This document shows positions 62,780-64,000 of a stretch of 64,000 nucleotides of DNA, in pieces. How positions within the stretch are numbered: the first letter of the stretch is position 1; every line of letters starts with the position of its first letter. A program made the translations under genes and the position numbers. Origin of the DNA: Rhodospirillales bacterium (GTDB lineage Bacteria > Pseudomonadota > Alphaproteobacteria > Reyranellales > Reyranellaceae); assembly GCA_016699855.1 (NCBI GenBank), contig CP064988.1, positions 2,384,501-2,448,500 on the forward strand. The letters run 5' to 3'. The notes beneath the pieces were generated by a model. The model was not told where the DNA came from. It did not search any database and saw only the letters and a list, made by a program, of their open reading frames with translations.

Positions 62780-63601
62780 ATGCCGTTGACGATCGCCACC
62801 TGGAACATCAACTCCGTGCGCCTGCGCATCGGCAACGTCGAGCGCCTGCTGCGCGAGGAGCGGCCGGACGTGCTGTGCCTGCAGGAGACGAAGTGCCCGG
62901 ACGACCAGTTCCCGCACGCCGCCTTCGAGGCCGCCGGCTATCCGCACCGCGTCGTTCACGGCATGAAGGGCTACAACGGCGTCGCCATCGTCAGCCGCGT
63001 GCCCTTCAGCGCCAGCGCGATCCACCACCGTGTCGGCCGCGACGATTGCCGCCACGTGCGCGCCTGGCTCGACATCGGCGGCGATCCGGTGGCGCTCGAC
63101 AACCTCTACATCCCTGCCGGCGGCGACGTCCCCGACCCCGACGCCAACGACAAGTTCGCCCACAAGCTCGATTTCTACCGCGAGATCGCCGACTGGTTCG
63201 TCGACGCCGCGCCCAAGAAGGGCGCGCGCAAGGGCAAGCGCGCCATCGCCGTGGGCGACCTCAACGTCGCGCCGCTGGAGCACGACGTGTGGAGCCACAA
63301 GCAGCTGCTCGACGTGGTGTCGCACACGCCGGTCGAGGTCGACCTGTTCGAGCGCATGATGAAGGGCCGCGACTGGGTCGACGTGCCCCGCGTGTTCACG
63401 CCCGCCAGCGAGAAGCTCTACACTTGGTGGAGCTACCGCAACCGCGACTGGCGGCTGTCCGACCGCGGCCGGCGGCTCGACCACGTGCTGGCGACGCCGG
63501 CGTTGCGGCCGGCGCTGTCCGGCTACCGCGTCGTCAAGGACGCGCGCGACTGGGAGAAGGCCAGCGACCACGTCCCGTTGCTGGCGACGTTCCAGCTCTG
63601 A
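62780..63601 (+). CDS. xthA: Exodeoxyribonuclease III (AP endonuclease)
   Basis: A 273-residue ExoIII/APE1-type nuclease of base excision repair. The start is LTIATWNINSVRLR, the metal-binding glutamate is in LCLQETKCPDDQFP, and GYNGVAIVSR follows. The active-site Asp/Asn pair is in AVGDLNVAP, and the catalytic Asp/His in ASDHVPLLATF at the end. Normal length, no defect. Starts 36 bases after ptsH. Confidence 0.96.
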   Translation: MPLTIATWNINSVRLRIGNVERLLREERPDVLCLQETKCPDDQFPHAAFEAAGYPHRVVHGMKGYNGVAIVSRVPFSASAIHHRVGRDDCRHVRAWLDIGGDPVALDNLYIPAGGDVPDPDANDKFAHKLDFYREIADWFVDAAPKKGARKGKRAIAVGDLNVAPLEHDVWSHKQLLDVVSHTPVEVDLFERMMKGRDWVDVPRVFTPASEKLYTWWSYRNRDWRLSDRGRRLDHVLATPALRPALSGYRVVKDARDWEKASDHVPLLATFQL

Positions 63602-63617
63602 GGACGCGGCCGTCGCG

Positions 63618-63956
63618 TCACCTGCACTCGCGCAGGACCTTGTCGGTGACGGTCCAGCGCATGTTGGTGCGGAAGTGGACACCCTCGATGACGCATTCCT
63701 GGCCGGTGTGCGTCACGATCTTGAGGTCGAACGTGTCCTTCTCCAGGCCGTTGAGCCTGAAGCTCGCGCCCGGTGCCACGATGTCGTCGCGGCTCGACCC
63801 CAGCTGATCGGGGCCCCAGCCCTTATCGCCGGCCCACGCCACGAAGAGGTGCTCGATCGTCACGCTCGACTCGTTGACGAGCTCGAGCGTACGCGCCAGC
63901 AGCGCGGCCGGGAACAGGACGGCGAGCATGGCGGCGGTGGCGAGGGGCTTTCTCAT
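63618..63956 (-). CDS. Hypothetical secreted protein
   Basis: A 112-residue protein with a signal peptide (residues 1-21, MLAVLFPAALLA). The mature part is beta-rich, with a strand LELVNESSVTIEHLFVAW and two cysteines (in GQECVIEG and LRECR) that may form a disulfide. No family recognised. Convergent with the exonuclease gene; a good RBS is not obvious. Confidence 0.6.
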   Translation of the reverse strand: MRKPLATAAMLAVLFPAALLARTLELVNESSVTIEHLFVAWAGDKGWGPDQLGSSRDDIVAPGASFRLNGLEKDTFDLKIVTHTGQECVIEGVHFRTNMRWTVTDKVLRECR

Positions 63957-64000
63957 GGACGGCTCCGGAGCTGTGGTGGTCGATTCGCAGACGTCGCCGG

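Overview
The window is one contiguous, very GC-rich stretch (roughly 70% GC by eye) whose gene content points to an alphaproteobacterium. The evidence is a regulatory PTS set (HprK, RapZ, mannose-type EIIA, HPr), a Zur-type operator in front of zinc transport genes, an FNR/FixK box, a SqrR/SoxR-type persulfide-sensing repressor, and many ABC transporters, short-chain dehydrogenases and thiolase/DUF35 genes. No rRNA, CRISPR array, transposase or intact prophage is visible. The species cannot be named from this sequence.

Layout. 1-1.8 kb: two tandem diiron ferritin-like genes, the left one cut by the window edge, with an FNR box and a terminator between them. 2-6 kb: an OmpR-type regulator, an alpha/beta hydrolase, ribA and two small unknowns. 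6-16 kb: a sulfur-oxidation island. It holds a lipoyl-carrier (GcvH-like) protein, a DsrE-like protein, a lipoate ligase, a SoxR-type ArsR repressor with a palindromic operator, and then a long operon encoding a fused SoxXA cytochrome, SoxY, SoxZ, SoxB, SoxC, a short SoxD and a flavocytochrome c sulfide dehydrogenase pair. Together these would oxidise thiosulfate and sulfide in the periplasm and pass electrons to cytochrome c. 16-20 kb: folD, DUF167, yggT, an FHA protein with a long Pro/Gln/Tyr repeat, and ridA. 19.8-23.1 kb: two near-identical tRNA-Ala(CGC) genes flanking a complete polar amino acid ABC transporter. 23.2-25.6 kb: two EI24-like membrane proteins and a DUF1223 protein. 25.7-27.8 kb: a Zur-controlled zinc importer with no visible binding protein and a perfect 38-bp inverted repeat inside the operon.

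27.9-30.2 kb is an accessory patch with lower-GC unknown DNA, an HNH endonuclease and a hicAB toxin-antitoxin pair. 30.3-36.4 kb: polA, a secreted unknown, a GST, a C39-like peptidase and an orphan LivM permease. 36.4-42.7 kb: a peptide/nickel-type ABC transporter operon with a frameshift in one ATPase and a damaged junction with a downstream SDR. 42.9-48.2 kb: an SDR, a small unknown, a TPR protein and two amidohydrolases. 48.2-50 kb: a second low-GC insert with a PD-(D/E)XK-like nuclease gene. 50-57.5 kb: a LysR regulator and scattered catabolic genes (crotonase, Rieske oxygenase, SDR, DUF35 plus a Cys-less thiolase, YdhR-like protein, GST, VOC protein). 57.5-64 kb: a class III cyclase (frameshifted), an SMP-30-like protein, hprK-rapZ-EIIA(frameshifted)-ptsH, exonuclease III and a small secreted protein.

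At least four otherwise well-conserved genes carry a single-base indel, one of them in a homopolymer. This looks more like sequencing error than gene decay and should be borne in mind when reading the gene calls.
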